In this document: one piece after another, positions 55,717 through 64,000 of the stretch | Layout of the letters: each line of letters opens with the position of its first letter | Numbering within the stretch: position 1 is the first letter of the stretch | NCBI GenBank assembly: GCA_965214875.1 | Contig: OZ243980.1 | Coordinates: forward strand, 1,922,001 to 1,986,000 | DNA from: CBDAUN01 sp965214875 | GTDB taxonomy: Bacteria > Pseudomonadota > Gammaproteobacteria > Arenicellales > JAJDZL01 | DNA length: 64,000 bases | Reading direction: 5' to 3' | The notes under the pieces: generated by a model | Told to the model about the DNA's origin: nothing | The model's database searches: none | The model's input: only the letters and a program-made list of their open reading frames with translations | Program-made: the position numbers and the translations under genes

Positions 55717-57451
55717 TCTCCTCTCTCCTTAAGCGCTCAGAATCGCGCAAGTAGGCATCAATGACGATTCCTTCAGACACCACCCCCAGAACACGGCCGT
55801 TCGACTCTGACACCACCGGCACAAACACGCCAACAAAGTCTGTCAGCCACTCCATTGCCCATCGGATGCTCATTGTTTCATCGAATACAAGGGCATCACG
55901 CTCTGTTACCGACTCAACAGAGCTACAGGGATCTGCGTCCGTACATGCTCTGAGATGCACCATTCCAAAATAGACTCCGCCTCGTTCCACCACAACGCCT
56001 GTCGGCACATTTGCCGACTGCAACCGATCAACCGCTGACTGAACTGCCTCGTCTTTGTGGATTGATATGAAATCTTTATGCATCAAAGTCGAAATGCGCG
56101 AAGTCGAGAGTATCGCCGATAGCCTTCCGGACGACAAGTCGTATCCTCTCATCCCAAGCTGCAAATCATAAAGCGAATTTCCGAACATGCGATGGGAAAT
56201 GAGATTTGCAAAAACGACTGCCACCATCGCCGCGATTACCAAGTCGTAATTGCGAGTCAATTCAAGAATGATCAATATCGTGGTAAGCGGAGCACCGATG
56301 ACCGCACTGGTGACCGCCATCATCCCGCTAATCGCATACGGCACAATCCCCGAATGCGCGAATAGCCCCATATCGCTGATGATATTGCCAAACAGCGCAC
56401 CAAAAAGAATGCCAATCAGCAAAACCGGACTGAATGTCCCACCAGCAAATCCGAATCCGAGGCAGATCACAGTCAAGCCGAACTTCGCGATGAATATCAT
56501 TGCAAGTTCAACCGTTTGAAAGGCGCCATCAATTGTCGAAAAACGAAGCACTTCTTTGCCGATACCGAGAATCTCTGGAATTTCAAGCGCGACCAAACCC
56601 AGCAGAACACCCGCCGCAAGGGGTCGAAACACAAAAGGAATGCGACTTTCTACGGCAAAAGATGCAACCGCCACCAGCGATCGAACAAACGCAGCAGCCA
56701 CAAATGCGGACACAACGCCTATCAAAGCAAACAGCAAGTACTCGTAGCCATGCTGCACGCCATCGAACTGGACGATAAACAGCGGGTCGCGTTCAAAGAT
56801 AACGCTGGCAATCACGTACCCGACCGCCGCCGCAAGAGCGGTCGGTGCAAATGCGCGAATCGCATAGTGCCGCAAAATCACTTCATGAGCAAAGATCAGC
56901 CCTGCAAGTGGCGCATTGAATGCTGTCGCGATGGCGGCGGCAATGCCTGCGGATATGCCGATAGATCGAATCTCGGGGATATTCAGCTTCAACCGTTCGA
57001 TGAACGTCCCGATGATGGTTCCAAGATAGACCAGCGGTCCATATTGACCGACTGATGCACCAGCTCCAAGAGAAACAATCGAAGCAAACGTCGAAACCAT
57101 CCCATCGCGAATCGAAGCAGGGACTATTCGAAACTGAACCGCCAGAATCGAATCGGCCGGATTCAAGTTCTTTCTGCTCTTCGACAAATATCGGAACATC
57201 AAGCCGACAATCAGTCCGCCGATTGCCGGCACGAGAACGGTTGCTGCGGCAAGCAGAAACGAACTGTCCTGATATTGAAAACGAATGCGCGGTGAAATAA
57301 AAAGCCGATCGTTAAGGAAAAATACACTGTCAACAAAACCGATGGTGCAAAGAGACGCAACGGTTCCGATCAGGGTGCTGATGACCGATAGGATAATAAT
57401 TCTGTAGATGACCCCACCAGCTTCGAACAATTTGATGGCTGAAAGCTTCAT
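55703..57451 (-). CDS. ClC-family chloride channel/transporter with CBS domains
   Basis: About 580 aa with ten or more membrane helices followed by a CBS pair (about residues 455-575, SVLSTSRISTLMHKDF-like region through GRVLGVVSEGIVIDAY). Family motifs are partly altered. The GxFxP motif is present (GGTFSPVLLIG). The GREGP motif is GQYGP, so the gating Glu is Tyr. The first GSGIP motif is not found (NLNPADSI instead). Members with such changes may work as channels rather than proton-coupled exchangers. ATG 57451 (MKLSAIKLFEAG) fits better than the upstream start at 57532. Confidence 0.85.
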   Translation of the reverse strand: MKLSAIKLFEAGGVIYRIIILSVISTLIGTVASLCTIGFVDSVFFLNDRLFISPRIRFQYQDSSFLLAAATVLVPAIGGLIVGLMFRYLSKSRKNLNPADSILAVQFRIVPASIRDGMVSTFASIVSLGAGASVGQYGPLVYLGTIIGTFIERLKLNIPEIRSIGISAGIAAAIATAFNAPLAGLIFAHEVILRHYAIRAFAPTALAAAVGYVIASVIFERDPLFIVQFDGVQHGYEYLLFALIGVVSAFVAAAFVRSLVAVASFAVESRIPFVFRPLAAGVLLGLVALEIPEILGIGKEVLRFSTIDGAFQTVELAMIFIAKFGLTVICLGFGFAGGTFSPVLLIGILFGALFGNIISDMGLFAHSGIVPYAISGMMAVTSAVIGAPLTTILIILELTRNYDLVIAAMVAVVFANLISHRMFGNSLYDLQLGMRGYDLSSGRLSAILSTSRISTLMHKDFISIHKDEAVQSAVDRLQSANVPTGVVVERGGVYFGMVHLRACTDADPCSSVESVTERDALVFDETMSIRWAMEWLTDFVGVFVPVVSESNGRVLGVVSEGIVIDAYLRDSERLRREENDSI

Positions 57452-57545
57452 CGCGATACGCTGTATATCACATCCGCCTTGAAGTCGATTCAATCCGAAC
57501 AAAAATGCTGCGCGGCTGCGCAAGCATGTCAAGACAAGCCAGCGA

Positions 57546-59211
57546 CCTTAAAACCGCGTTAGGGTGGCTGCAAAAGGGGATAAAGCCTTGTACAATGGGG
57601 GTTTTAGATCAAACAAAATTTCACCCGCTGGGCGGACCCGATCGGAGCAAGGCTTTATGGACATCCGATCCTGCAAGATTTCGACCACGAAAGACAAATC
57701 GGCTTCGCGAAGCGGCCTGGCGGCGCTCGCCGAGCTGATCCGCAAGCTGGGGCTCGACACCCATTTCGAGCGGCCGGTGCCGGAGCCGGGCAGCAGCCGC
57801 GGCTTGCGCCCGGGGGCGTATTTGACGACGTTCATGCTGATGATGCACGAGGGCTCGCGGCATCTGAGCGGAGTGGCGCAGCTGCGCGAGGAGCGGCCGC
57901 TGCTGGAGCTGCTCGGCATCCGCCGGCTGCCGGGCGACGATGCCTTGGGCCGGTGGCTGCGGCGCTGCGGAGCGCAGCGCCGCACGCTGCATGCCCTGCA
58001 GCTGGCGGACCGCCGGCTGCTGGCGGTCGCGCTGCACCATCGGAAAAGGGCGACCCTGGACATCGACGCGACCGCGGCGCTGCGAGAAGTCTTCGGCGGA
58101 GTCCGCATGCAAGAAGGAGCGGGGCTGCATGCCGATCGTCGGCCATATCGCCGAGACCGGCATGGCGGCGGGTGCGGAGTTCAGGGGCGGCTCGGTCTCG
58201 CCGAACGCGCGCAACTTCGAGTTCGTCCGCCAGTGCGAGCGGGCGCTGCCCAAAGGCGCCGAGGCGCGTCGCGCCCGCATCGACGCGGCGGGGTATCAGG
58301 CGAGGATCATCAACCACTTCACGAGCCGGGGAATCGGCTACGCGATCCGCGCCAGGCTCGACGCGAGCGTGGCCGGGCAGACCGGGGCGCTGGACGAGTC
58401 GCGGCGGCAGCCCTTCATCGAGCGCGACGGGACGGCGAGCGAGACGCAGCAGACGGCGCGGTTCCCGCACTCGATGAACGACACGCCCGAAGCGTTCGAG
58501 GCGGTCGTGCAGCGGAGGCGAAAGTCCGGCCGGCAGGAGCTCGAGCCCGGCTGCCCGCAGGCCGGCGACACCCTGTCGCAGGGCGGCTGCATCTACCGGG
58601 CCTTGGCGACCAGCTTCTGCCGGTGGAGCGACTCGCGGGCGTTCCGCTGATGCAACCGCAGGGGCGACGACTCCGAAAATCGCATCCGCGAGCTTCGCAG
58701 CGGCTTCGGCGCGGCGCATCCCCCGTGCAGCGACTTCGCTGCCAATGCGCTGCATTCCGCGCTGTGCATGCTCGCGTTCAACCTGTTCGCGCCGATGCGC
58801 CAGGCGCTGGATGCGAGCTGCGAGTCGATGCGCATCGAGACCTTTCGCCGGCGGCCCTGCTGCAGGGCGGGCAAGATCGCGCGCCATGCCCGAGGCCGGG
58901 CCTTGAAGCTGTGCGACGCGCGGGCGGCGCGGCGGCTTAGCGACGCCATCGGCATGATCCGGGCGATGGCCCTGGCGCCGCAGCCGCCGGAAACGCAAAA
59001 AAAGCATCGCGCGCACGACAAAAAAACCGGCTGCGTCCCGGCGCGTTGCGGACTGTCATTGATCTTTCGCCCCGGTTCCGCTCCTCCGCCCTTTCCGGCC
59101 GCGTCCAGCCCGCAAACCCGCCCGGCATCGCCGCGGCGAACGCCAAAATCTCTCCGCACCCCGGATTTCGGCAAAATCCGCCCCAAAAAAATCTCTAACG
59201 CGGATTTTGGG
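57546..59211 (+). mobile_element. IS1380-type element, near full length (copy B)
   Basis: Left end CCTTAAAACCGCGTTAGGG, right end CTCTAACGCGGATTTTGGG. 5-bp direct repeats AGCGA lie on both sides (57541-57545 and 59212-59216). 1,666 bp is the usual size of the family. It gives the reference for the ends and duplication length of the composite transposon. Confidence 0.9.
57657..58934 (+). pseudogene. IS1380-family transposase (copy B), frameshifted
   Basis: Starts MDIRSCKISTTKDKSASRSG and keeps ALDIDATAAL-like TLDIDATAAL, then shifts frame near 58110 into MPIVGHIAETGMAAGAEFRG and NARNFEFVRQCERALPKGA. A stop follows SDSRAFR, and the last part (LAFNLFAPMRQALDASCESM) is in a further frame. At least two lesions, so inactive. 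Confidence 0.87.
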
Positions 59212-59321
59212 AGCGAGGGCAGAACAATGAATGCCGAGCGGATGCCGTGCCCGGCATTCAGCTTGCTCATTCGAGCAAATTGATCAGGAAGCCGATAATA
59301 CGCAACTTCCCGAAGATGACA

Positions 59322-60254
59322 CTACTCCAGCACCGATTCCAATTCCGGCACGGCTGTGAAAAGATCGGCAACCCAGCCGTAGTCGGCAACCTGAAAAATC
59401 GGCGCATCTTCGTCCTTGTTGATGGCAACAATCACTTTGGAATCTTTCATGCCTGCTAGATGTTGAATTGCGCCAGAGATACCGACAGCTATATACAAAT
59501 CAGGCGCAACCACTTTGCCGGTTTGTCCGACCTGATAGTCGTTTGGAACATATCCGGCATCAACCGCCGCTCGCGATGCACCGACTGCAGCGCCCAGCTT
59601 GTCAGCAACCTTTTCCAGCATGGCGAAGTTGTCGCCGCTTTGCATGCCTCGCCCTCCCGATATGACGATTCTAGCGGTGGTCAGCTCCGGTCGTTCGCTA
59701 CGAGTCAGATCGTGCTTGACAAACTTTGAAAGCGCACTCGCCCCGGATAGCGACAAGATCTCTACGTCGGCGCTTCCGCCAACCTCTTCGGCAGGTTCAA
59801 ATGCAGTTGTTCGGATTGTTAAGAACTTGATAGCATCCGAAGATTGCACTTTGGCAAAGGCATTGCCAGCATAGATGGGCCTGACGAACGTATCTTCGCT
59901 GAGAATTTCAGTAATATCGGAAACCTGCTGAACGTCGGCAAGCGCTGCCGCATGCGGCATGATGTTCTTTCCGTATGTGGTTGCGGGAGCCAGCACGTGC
60001 GTGTACGACTCTGCGACCTGTGTCAGCACCGGCGCCACATTTTCAACTAGGCCATGCTGGAACTCGGCCGAGTCAACGACAAAAACTTTACGAATGTCGC
60101 TGATTTTGGCTGCCGCCTCAACCGCGGAACCGCAATCCGAGCCGATAACGAGGGCATCCGTCTCGCCGCCTAGCAACTGAGCTGCTGCAACGGTGTTGAG
60201 AGTCGAAGATTTTACGACTTCGTTATCGTGCTCAATCAAGACAAGTGTTTGCAT
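59322..60254 (-). CDS. etfA: Electron transfer flavoprotein alpha subunit
   Basis: 310 aa. The FAD-binding C-terminal half has ARIVISGGRGMQSGDNFAML and GQTGKVVAPDLYIAVGISGA, then IQHLAGMKDSKVIVAINKDE, the standard EtfA signature. It accepts electrons from flavin dehydrogenases, here probably the neighbouring dimethylglycine dehydrogenase-like enzyme, and passes them to the quinone pool. Its ATG overlaps the etfB stop by one base (TAATG). Confidence 0.96.
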   Translation of the reverse strand: MQTLVLIEHDNEVVKSSTLNTVAAAQLLGGETDALVIGSDCGSAVEAAAKISDIRKVFVVDSAEFQHGLVENVAPVLTQVAESYTHVLAPATTYGKNIMPHAAALADVQQVSDITEILSEDTFVRPIYAGNAFAKVQSSDAIKFLTIRTTAFEPAEEVGGSADVEILSLSGASALSKFVKHDLTRSERPELTTARIVISGGRGMQSGDNFAMLEKVADKLGAAVGASRAAVDAGYVPNDYQVGQTGKVVAPDLYIAVGISGAIQHLAGMKDSKVIVAINKDEDAPIFQVADYGWVADLFTAVPELESVLE

Positions 60255-61003
60255 TACAGCACCTTTGCTTCTTCTTTCAGTTTTTCAATCAATTCCTGCG
60301 CACCGGCAACCTTGACACCCGCGGCACGATCTGGAGGTTCAACCACTTCCAGCACCGTGACGCGCGGCATGGTGTCTACACCAAAATCATTCGCCGTATA
60401 GGTTTCGATGGGCTTGCGCCGCGCTTTCATGATGTTGGGCAGTGAAGCGTAGCGCGGCTCGTTCAAGCGAAGATCCACGGTGATGATGGCGGGCCTTGCA
60501 AGTTCAACAGTTTCAAGTCCGCCGTCCACTTCACGCACAGCGGTAATCGCATCATCGCCAACTTCGATCTTCGACACAAATGTCCCAAGCGACCAGCCCA
60601 GCAGTGCGGCAAGCATCTGCCCTGTCTGGTTGTTGTCGTTATCAACTGCCTGCTTGCCCAAGATGACAAGACCCGGCCGCTCCCTTTCAACCACTGCCTT
60701 AAGCAGCTTGGCGACGGCTAGCGGCTCTGTCGAGGTATCCACGCTGATCAAAATGCCGCGATCAGCGCCCATCGCAAGACCGGTGCGAAGCGTTTCTTGA
60801 CTTTGCTCCGGCCCAACCGAGACGACGATGATCTCCTCGGCGATGCCTGCTTCGCGCATTCGAATCGACTCCTCAACAGCAATCTCGCAGAACGGATTCA
60901 TCGCCATTTTGACATTGTTCAATTCAACGCCAGTGCCGTCAGACTTGACTCTGACTTTAATGTTTGCGTCAATAACACGTTTGATTGGAACGATGACTTT
61001 CAT
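60254..61003 (-). CDS. etfB: Electron transfer flavoprotein beta subunit
   Basis: 249 aa. MKVIVPIKRVIDANIKVRV, MAMNPFCEIAVEESIRMREA and GKQAVDNDNNQTGQMLAALL are EtfB hallmarks (AMP binding). LNEPRYASLPNIMKARRKPI near the C terminus completes the family pattern. It pairs with etfA and lies 37 bp downstream of the dehydrogenase gene, so all three are one operon. Confidence 0.96.
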   Translation of the reverse strand: MKVIVPIKRVIDANIKVRVKSDGTGVELNNVKMAMNPFCEIAVEESIRMREAGIAEEIIVVSVGPEQSQETLRTGLAMGADRGILISVDTSTEPLAVAKLLKAVVERERPGLVILGKQAVDNDNNQTGQMLAALLGWSLGTFVSKIEVGDDAITAVREVDGGLETVELARPAIITVDLRLNEPRYASLPNIMKARRKPIETYTANDFGVDTMPRVTVLEVVEPPDRAAGVKVAGAQELIEKLKEEAKVL

Positions 61004-61040
61004 TCCCGAACCTCAAAAAATTTAATGGGTAAAGATCGAT

Positions 61041-63476
61041 CTAGGCTCTGAGCCTTTCATTGGTCGGGTCGTGCGGCGAGTTTTCGATCACGACGCAGGG
61101 ATACAAATCGCCTAGAATTTCGACTTCAAGCCTTGCGCCTATCGCACCATTGCCAGCCTTCACATAGCCGATTGCGAGACTCTGCTTAAGAAAATGGCCA
61201 TATGATCCGGCAGTTGTCCGTCCTACCATCTCACCATTCAGCCACAAAGGCTCATTGCCAAGCGGATCTGCATCCTGCACGTTTTCTACCGATACTGTTA
61301 CAAATTCCCGCGGAACGCCTTGATCGAGCTGTTTTTGCAATGCCGTACGTCCGCGGAAATCTCCTTTATCCATGTGCACAAAGTGCCCCAGTCCAGCTTC
61401 GAGAATCGAATATTCCCTAGTAAGGTCCTGTCCCCACATGCGATAGGACTTCTCGATGCGCAACGAATCCATCGCGCGCATGCCGCATGGGCCGATATTG
61501 TACTCCTGGCCGGCGCGCATGAGTTGATCGAAAATGTGGCGCTGATACTCGATCGGATGATGCAATTCCCAGCCTAGTTCGCCGACAAAATTCACGCGCA
61601 TCGCCGTTGTCGGCGCAACACCGATATAGATGTCACGCGCAGACAGCCACTTGAAATTGTCATTCGAAAGATCGGTATCGGCCGTTTTTTGCAGAACCTT
61701 TCGCGAGTTAGGCCCCGCGATGACCAAAGTGCCATAAGCGGTTGTGATGTTTTCCAAGCGAACCGTTCCGTCGCTTGGCAAATGCTTCTGCAAAAAGCTG
61801 TAGTCGAATCGCTCCGCGGCACCCGAGCTCACAAGATAGAACGAACCATCTTCATTGAGCGTGATGGTAAATTCGCTGCGTACGCCGCCGTGTTCGGTCA
61901 ACGCATGCGCTAGCTGGATTCGTCCCGGCGACAGCGGCAGCTTGCGCGCTACCAGCCGGTCCAGATAGTCTCTCGCGCCGAGTCCTGAAACGCGAAATTT
62001 TGAAAAACTCGTAATATCGATCAAACCGACGTTGTTGCGGATGTTGTTGTGCTCGTTGCCGACATGTTCAAAGTAGCTGGAGCGGCGAAAACTCCACTCA
62101 TCGATCGCCTCTTGCTTGCTCGGAGCAAACCAATTCGGTCGCTCCCATCCGTAGCGCTGACCCCATACGGCGCCGAGCGCATCCAGCTGGTCATGGATTG
62201 GGCTAGTTTTCGCCGGACGCCCGGCCGGACGCTCTTCGTCGGGGTAGTGAATGGTAAAAACGTTCTCGTAGGCTTCCTCGTTCTTCTTGATCAAGTACTG
62301 CCCTTTTGCGTAGTCGCCGTATCGACGCGGGTCAACCGCCAGCAAGTCGATGCCTGGCTCGCCTTCGACAATCCACTCGGCCAGCTGCCATCCGGCGCCT
62401 CCGGCGGCGGTAACGCCAAAGCTGTGTCCCTCGCTCAGCCAAACATTCGGCAAATCCCACGCCGGCCCGATCAGCGGGCTGCCGTCCGGAGTGTAGGAGA
62501 TGGGACCGTTTACAATATCCTTGATTCCTGAGGCGGCAAACGGCGGCACCCGCTTCATGCATGCTTCAACATGCGGCATCAGCCGGTCAAGGTCGCCAGG
62601 AAACAGATCTTTCTCGAAAGTGTCCGGTACGCCGTCAGCGAATACCGCAGGCGCACCCTTTTCGTACGGACCAAGAATCCAGCCCATCCGTTCCTCGCGA
62701 AAATAGTATGACGCGTCGGATTCTCTCAATACAGCAAGCTCCTTGCCGCCCGCTTCGCGATACGCTTTCAATTCTTCGCACACATCGGTAACAAGGTACT
62801 GGTGCTGTACCGGAATGGCGGGGATGGAAATGCCGAGCAGCCTGCTTGTCTTCTGACTGTAGTTTCCAGTGGCGCAGATCAGATGCTCGCAAACGATTTC
62901 ACCTTCGGCAGTTTGCACCTTCCATTCGCCGGACTTGGTGCGCGAAAGTCCGGTCGCTTCGGTATGCTGATAGATTTTTGCCCCGCGGGTGCGGGCACCT
63001 TTGGCCAGTGCATTGGTCAAGTCAACCGGCGCGATGTGTCCGTCGTGCGGGTGATAAAGCGCACCGACCAGCCCATGGGTGTCGCACAATGGCCACAAAT
63101 CCTTAACCTCTGACGGCGTGATCATTTCAAATGGCACCCCGATCGTATTCGCCGTTCCGCAATACTTTTTGTATTCATCCATGCGGTCTCGGTTGCAGGC
63201 AAGACGCAGATTGCCAGTGACGTGAAATCCCACATCCTGACCAGTCTCGCTTTCCAGCGCCTTGTACAGGTCGACCGAATACTTGTGCAGCTGTCCAACC
63301 GCATAACTCATGTTGAATAGCGGCAACAGTCCGGCAGCGTGCCAAGTCGAGCCGGCAGTCAATTCAGTACGCTCCAGCAACACGACATCGCTCCAGCCTT
63401 TCTTGGCGAGGTGATACAGGATGCTGACTCCGACAACACCGCCGCCAATCACCACTGCTCTTGCATGACTCTCCAT
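61041..63476 (-). CDS. Dimethylglycine/sarcosine dehydrogenase-like FAD oxidoreductase with folate domain
   Basis: 811 aa. The N terminus has a Rossmann FAD site (VVIGGGVVGVSILYHLAKKG) and the covalent-FAD-type region TAGSTWHAAGLLP. The first half is a DAO-type oxidoreductase. From about residue 430 the C-terminal aminomethyltransferase (GcvT-like) domain follows, with YLDRLVARKLPLSPGRIQLA and GPCGMRAMDSLRIEKSYRMW. This fits dimethylglycine dehydrogenases, which demethylate to sarcosine and pass C1 units to folate and electrons to ETF. The adjacent etfBA genes and the betaine transporter at 0-2.7 kb support betaine catabolism. Confidence 0.9.
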   Translation of the reverse strand: MESHARAVVIGGGVVGVSILYHLAKKGWSDVVLLERTELTAGSTWHAAGLLPLFNMSYAVGQLHKYSVDLYKALESETGQDVGFHVTGNLRLACNRDRMDEYKKYCGTANTIGVPFEMITPSEVKDLWPLCDTHGLVGALYHPHDGHIAPVDLTNALAKGARTRGAKIYQHTEATGLSRTKSGEWKVQTAEGEIVCEHLICATGNYSQKTSRLLGISIPAIPVQHQYLVTDVCEELKAYREAGGKELAVLRESDASYYFREERMGWILGPYEKGAPAVFADGVPDTFEKDLFPGDLDRLMPHVEACMKRVPPFAASGIKDIVNGPISYTPDGSPLIGPAWDLPNVWLSEGHSFGVTAAGGAGWQLAEWIVEGEPGIDLLAVDPRRYGDYAKGQYLIKKNEEAYENVFTIHYPDEERPAGRPAKTSPIHDQLDALGAVWGQRYGWERPNWFAPSKQEAIDEWSFRRSSYFEHVGNEHNNIRNNVGLIDITSFSKFRVSGLGARDYLDRLVARKLPLSPGRIQLAHALTEHGGVRSEFTITLNEDGSFYLVSSGAAERFDYSFLQKHLPSDGTVRLENITTAYGTLVIAGPNSRKVLQKTADTDLSNDNFKWLSARDIYIGVAPTTAMRVNFVGELGWELHHPIEYQRHIFDQLMRAGQEYNIGPCGMRAMDSLRIEKSYRMWGQDLTREYSILEAGLGHFVHMDKGDFRGRTALQKQLDQGVPREFVTVSVENVQDADPLGNEPLWLNGEMVGRTTAGSYGHFLKQSLAIGYVKAGNGAIGARLEVEILGDLYPCVVIENSPHDPTNERLRA

Positions 63477-63686
63477 AACCAGCCACCTGATTGAAAAAAA
63501 ATTACACTTCCCGATATCAGCGAGAATATCTCAGCAGTGCGCGTTAGGGTTTAAGGAATGGTAAAATTAGAACCAAATCTCTGCGCGGGCAAATCGCCCG
63601 CATATTCTATCAGTTTCTAGTCATCTTTTTGTGCGCCAAAACGCTGGCGCAATCCACCGAATGCAAGTCGAAATATACCAAAGACC

Positions 63687-64000
63687 ATGGCAGAAACTCC
63701 GATAAAACCCGCAACTCAGTCAAAGCTAGGCATCGCCGGCAATACGCAAGCTTTAGCGCTGGTTGACCAAGCCCGTCTGATCGCACGCACCATACTTGAC
63801 GGCTTCGAACGGCATTTCTCGATTTTTCAGCATATTACGGCCGGCGCGCGACAAAGATTCGAAGAAGCCGACTGGCTTGGCGCACAGATGGCAGCGCGAA
63901 AACGCATCAATCTTTACGATCAGCGAACTTTGGAAACGCTAAACAAACTTCGAGACGAAATGGCCATTACCAATTTGGATAAGCCGCTGTGGGCGGAGGT
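63687..64000 (+). CDS. aceK: Isocitrate dehydrogenase kinase/phosphatase, N-terminal part
   Basis: The window holds 104 codons from ATG 63687; the gene runs on past 64000. LIARTILDGFERHFSIFQHI, TAGARQRFEEADWLGAQMAA and RINLYDQRTLETLNKL match the AceK N-terminal regulatory domain. The kinase/phosphatase controls isocitrate dehydrogenase so that carbon can enter the glyoxylate bypass with AceA (27729-29057). The ATP site is outside the window. It is divergent from the dehydrogenase gene. Confidence 0.9.
   Translation, partial: MAETPIKPATQSKLGIAGNTQALALVDQARLIARTILDGFERHFSIFQHITAGARQRFEEADWLGAQMAARKRINLYDQRTLETLNKLRDEMAITNLDKPLWAE

Overview
The window looks like chromosomal DNA of a proteobacterium, most probably a gammaproteobacterium. 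The backbone genes (queA, yciB, ispH, ampD, the etfBA pair, and an isocitrate lyase in the same window as an isocitrate dehydrogenase kinase/phosphatase) are typical of that group. Backbone genes have moderate GC, whereas the insertion sequences are visibly GC-rich. The many IS copies, fold-back elements and pseudogenes point to relaxed selection, as in host-associated or recently restructured genomes; that lifestyle reading is inference.

Layout: 1-3.8 kb (minus strand) is a glycine-betaine type ABC transporter (permease, ATPase, binding protein) and an amidinotransferase/DDAH-family hydrolase. 4.2-5.4 kb is an IS110 remnant between palindromic ends. 5.46-6.15 kb encodes a secreted protein whose start is separated from the body by a C12 tract (candidate phase-variable gene). 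7.2-10.0 kb is a DUF3305-DUF3306-ferredoxin cluster normally linked to formate dehydrogenase. 10.8-18.2 kb is a nucleic-acid-processing island: a broken GHKL ATPase, a PD-(D/E)XK ATPase, a DRB0094-type RNA ligase and a DNA methyltransferase fused to a GIY-YIG-like domain. 18.7-30.1 kb is mostly housekeeping (sseA-queA, a MATE exporter, tRNA-Leu, yciB, ispH, ampD, aceA, an agmatinase-family ureohydrolase) with a decayed 5-oxoprolinase.

31.7-53.5 kb is the most interesting part. A two-gene module (HTH protein plus nucleotidyltransferase, with a 13-bp inverted-repeat operator) was interrupted twice. A 19,436-bp segment (32445-51880) sits between 5-bp direct repeats TTGTA and has the same IS1380-type end at both borders. 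An IS481-like copy (52196-53383) sits between repeats of GATGC. Removing both restores an uninterrupted 201-codon frame. The large segment carries a type I restriction-modification system: hsdM, a HepT-type HEPN toxin, an HsdS carrying an N-terminal MntA-type nucleotidyltransferase, and, 10 kb further on, hsdR. Between hsdS and hsdR lie IS481-like copies, a truncated UvrD-like helicase, a NERD/zinc-ribbon protein, a two-TM protein with a small overlapping proline-rich ORF, and a coiled-coil membrane protein, that is, a defence island on a composite transposon.

53.7-64 kb (mostly minus strand) has an uncharacterised protein, a polyamine-type binding protein overlapping a ClC channel gene, a near full-length IS1380 copy with a 5-bp TSD, etfBA with a dimethylglycine dehydrogenase-like enzyme, and the start of aceK on the plus strand. 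The betaine transporter and the dimethylglycine dehydrogenase/ETF set together suggest uptake and demethylation of betaine.
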